Source: an uncultured Desulfococcus sp.
Lineage (GTDB): Bacteria > Desulfobacterota > Desulfobacteria > Desulfobacterales > Desulfococcaceae
Assembly: GCA_913060435.1 (NCBI GenBank)
Contig: CAJXSB010000004.1
Coordinates: 1 to 35,052 of the forward strand
Direction: 5' to 3'
Length of the DNA stretch: 35,052 bases
This document shows, piece by piece, positions 33,942 to 35,052 of the stretch; the stretch's first letter is position 1; each line of letters starts with the position of its first letter. Under the pieces are notes generated by a model that made no database searches, was not told where the DNA came from, and was given only the letters and a program-made list of their open reading frames with translations. The position numbers and the translations under genes were made by a program.

Positions 33942-34915
33942 CTCAATCTCTCCAAGAGTTTTGCCGCGGCAGCGGTCGGCGACAATTCCCCAACCTCCAC
34001 CTCCCTCCGGAGCCGGGGAAGGGTTTCTTTGACCTCGGGGTCGTTGAAGAACCACTGCCGCAGGCCCTCGTCCAGCATGAAGGACATCCACTCCAGGGCC
34101 TGCTTCTTCCGCCTGGCGGGCAGCTCGCCGCTGGCCGTCAGCTTGTCGCGGTGCGACAGGATGGTCTCCCAGATCTTGTCGATCCCCGTCATGTTCAGGG
34201 CGCTGCAGGTGAGGACCGGCGGCGACCAGTTGGGGCTCTCGGGCATGAGCAGGTGGAGGGCGGCCTCGTATTCCTTCCGGGCCATCTCCGCGCGCATCAC
34301 GTTGTCGCCGTCCGCCTTGTTGATGGCGATGGCGTCGGCCACCTCCAGCACCCCTTTCTTGATCCCCTGGAGTTCGTCCCCGGCGCCGGCGATCATCAGG
34401 ACCAGGAAGAAGTCGACCATGGAGGCTACGGTGGTCTCCGACTGGCCCACCCCCACGGTCTCGATGATGACCACGTCGAACCCGGCGGCCTCGCACACGA
34501 GCATGCTCTCCCGGGTCTTCCGGGCCACGCCCCCCAGGGTGCCTCCCGAGGGGCTGGGCCGGATATAGGCCGCGGGCTGGACCGCAAGCTGCTCCATGCG
34601 CGTCTTGTCGGCCATGATGCTGCCGCCACTGCGTGTGGAGCTGGGGTCCACGGCCAGCACGGCCACCTTGTGGCCGCGGCCGATCAGGGCCATGCCGAGG
34701 CTCTCGATGAAGGTGCTCTTGCCCACACCGGGAACGCCGGTGATGCCCAGCCGAATGGCGCCTCCCGCATGGGGCAGGAGCTGGTCCAGGACGATGCGGG
34801 CCAGCTCGCGGTGGCCGTCGAGGGCGCTTTCGATCAGGGTGATGGTTTTGGCAAGCGCCCGGCGATCCCCTTTCAGGACGCCTGCGGCATAGTCTGCGGC
34901 GGTGGCTGGCACCAT
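33935..34915 (-). CDS. meaB: Methylmalonyl-CoA mutase-associated GTPase MeaB
   Basis: G3E-family GTPase (ArgK/MeaB) of 326 residues that loads and protects adenosylcobalamin in methylmalonyl-CoA mutase. Walker A is GVPGVGKST (residues 60-68), followed by LAVDPSSTRSGGSIMADKTRM, SPSGGTLGGVARKTRE, the switch-type ETVGVGQSE and the GTP-specificity motif AINKADG. The C-terminal dimerisation arm is present. The start overlaps the mutase stop as TGATG, which implies translational coupling with its client enzyme. The end lies within a perfect hairpin. Confidence 0.96.
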   Translation of the reverse strand: MVPATAADYAAGVLKGDRRALAKTITLIESALDGHRELARIVLDQLLPHAGGAIRLGITGVPGVGKSTFIESLGMALIGRGHKVAVLAVDPSSTRSGGSIMADKTRMEQLAVQPAAYIRPSPSGGTLGGVARKTRESMLVCEAAGFDVVIIETVGVGQSETTVASMVDFFLVLMIAGAGDELQGIKKGVLEVADAIAINKADGDNVMRAEMARKEYEAALHLLMPESPNWSPPVLTCSALNMTGIDKIWETILSHRDKLTASGELPARRKKQALEWMSFMLDEGLRQWFFNDPEVKETLPRLRREVEVGELSPTAAAAKLLERLRG

Positions 34916-35052
34916 CAGACCCCCAGTGCTTTCAGGATCTTGTTGGCCGAGTCGGTGATCGGGGTGCCGGGTCCAAACACTCCGGCAACCCCGTGTTCTT
35001 CCAGAAAGGGATAGTCCTTGGGCGGAATGACACCGCCCACGAAGACCAGGAT
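34915..35052 (-). CDS. Methylmalonyl-CoA mutase C-terminal cobalamin-binding domain (5' part outside window)
   Basis: Only the last 45 codons are present, running in from beyond 35052. They read [19 protein letters not shown] and then [20 protein letters not shown], the closing strands and helix of the B12-binding domain of methylmalonyl-CoA mutase. Whether this belongs to a full-length mutase or to the separate small B12-binding subunit found in some anaerobes cannot be told from this piece. Its stop shares TGATG with the meaB start. Confidence 0.9.
   Translation of the reverse strand: MLVFVGGVIPPKDYPFLEEHGVAGVFGPGTPITDSANKILKALGV

Overview
The window looks like a chromosomal segment of a GC-rich, strictly anaerobic bacterium of the Desulfobacterota (sulfate-reducer or syntroph type). 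This is inferred from gene content: a clostridial/sulfate-reducer-type nitrogenase with nifI1-nifI2 between nifH and nifD, a selenocysteine formate dehydrogenase, futalosine-type late menaquinone genes, [NiFe]-hydrogenase maturation genes and a methylmalonyl-CoA (propionate) operon. No phage, transposase, CRISPR array, tRNA or rRNA was seen.

Layout. 1-4967 (minus): nifV, then nifH-nifI1-nifI2-nifD, with nifD cut by the window edge just short of its C-terminus. nifV and nifH each have a very good sigma54 (-24/-12) promoter. 5302-13730 (plus): a tightly overlapping run of SAM methyltransferase, AmrS-like radical SAM enzyme, UbiA-family prenyltransferase, UbiX and UbiD (probably the prenylation and decarboxylation steps of menaquinone synthesis), followed by two moeA genes, the second fused to a periplasmic-binding-like domain. 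A bidirectional terminator separates these from an OmpA-like lipo/peptidoglycan-associated protein with unusual N-terminal repeats and a Sel1-repeat protein (minus). 16158-18510 (plus): hypothetical, dihydrouridine synthase, DJ-1 family protein, hypothetical. 18682-23916 (minus): thrS, a vanZ-like gene and fdhA read through a UGA selenocysteine codon. 24163-26060 (plus): ribonuclease D and an alpha/beta hydrolase. 26082-27139 (minus): hypA-hypB. 27632-35052 (minus): methylmalonyl-CoA mutase C-terminus, meaB, a carboxyltransferase (mmdA), a small unknown protein, a biotinylated carboxyltransferase (pycB/oadA type), sucC and sucD.

How the genes fit together. The 27.6-35.05 kb operon can interconvert propionyl-CoA, methylmalonyl-CoA, succinyl-CoA and succinate. 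The carboxyltransferase with a biotin-carrying partner and no visible biotin carboxylase suggests a transcarboxylase (methylmalonyl-CoA + pyruvate to propionyl-CoA + oxaloacetate). Formate dehydrogenase needs Mo/W-pterin (the moeA pair) and selenocysteine; HypA/HypB supply nickel for hydrogenase; menaquinone links these oxidations to membrane electron transfer. Nitrogenase would be switched off post-translationally by NifI1/NifI2.

Most striking non-coding structure: a 178-bp imperfect palindrome (27251-27428) between a probable hypAB promoter and hypA, with a 26-bp relative at 18580-18605; next to it a 22-bp direct repeat that carries promoter-like -35 sequence. Other unusual items are a 17-bp perfect hairpin overlapping the meaB stop codon, a cluster of ATGTAT half-sites upstream of nifH, and an AmrS-like gene embedded in a menaquinone operon. 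Coordinates of start codons were chosen by eye from ribosome-binding sites and family N-termini.
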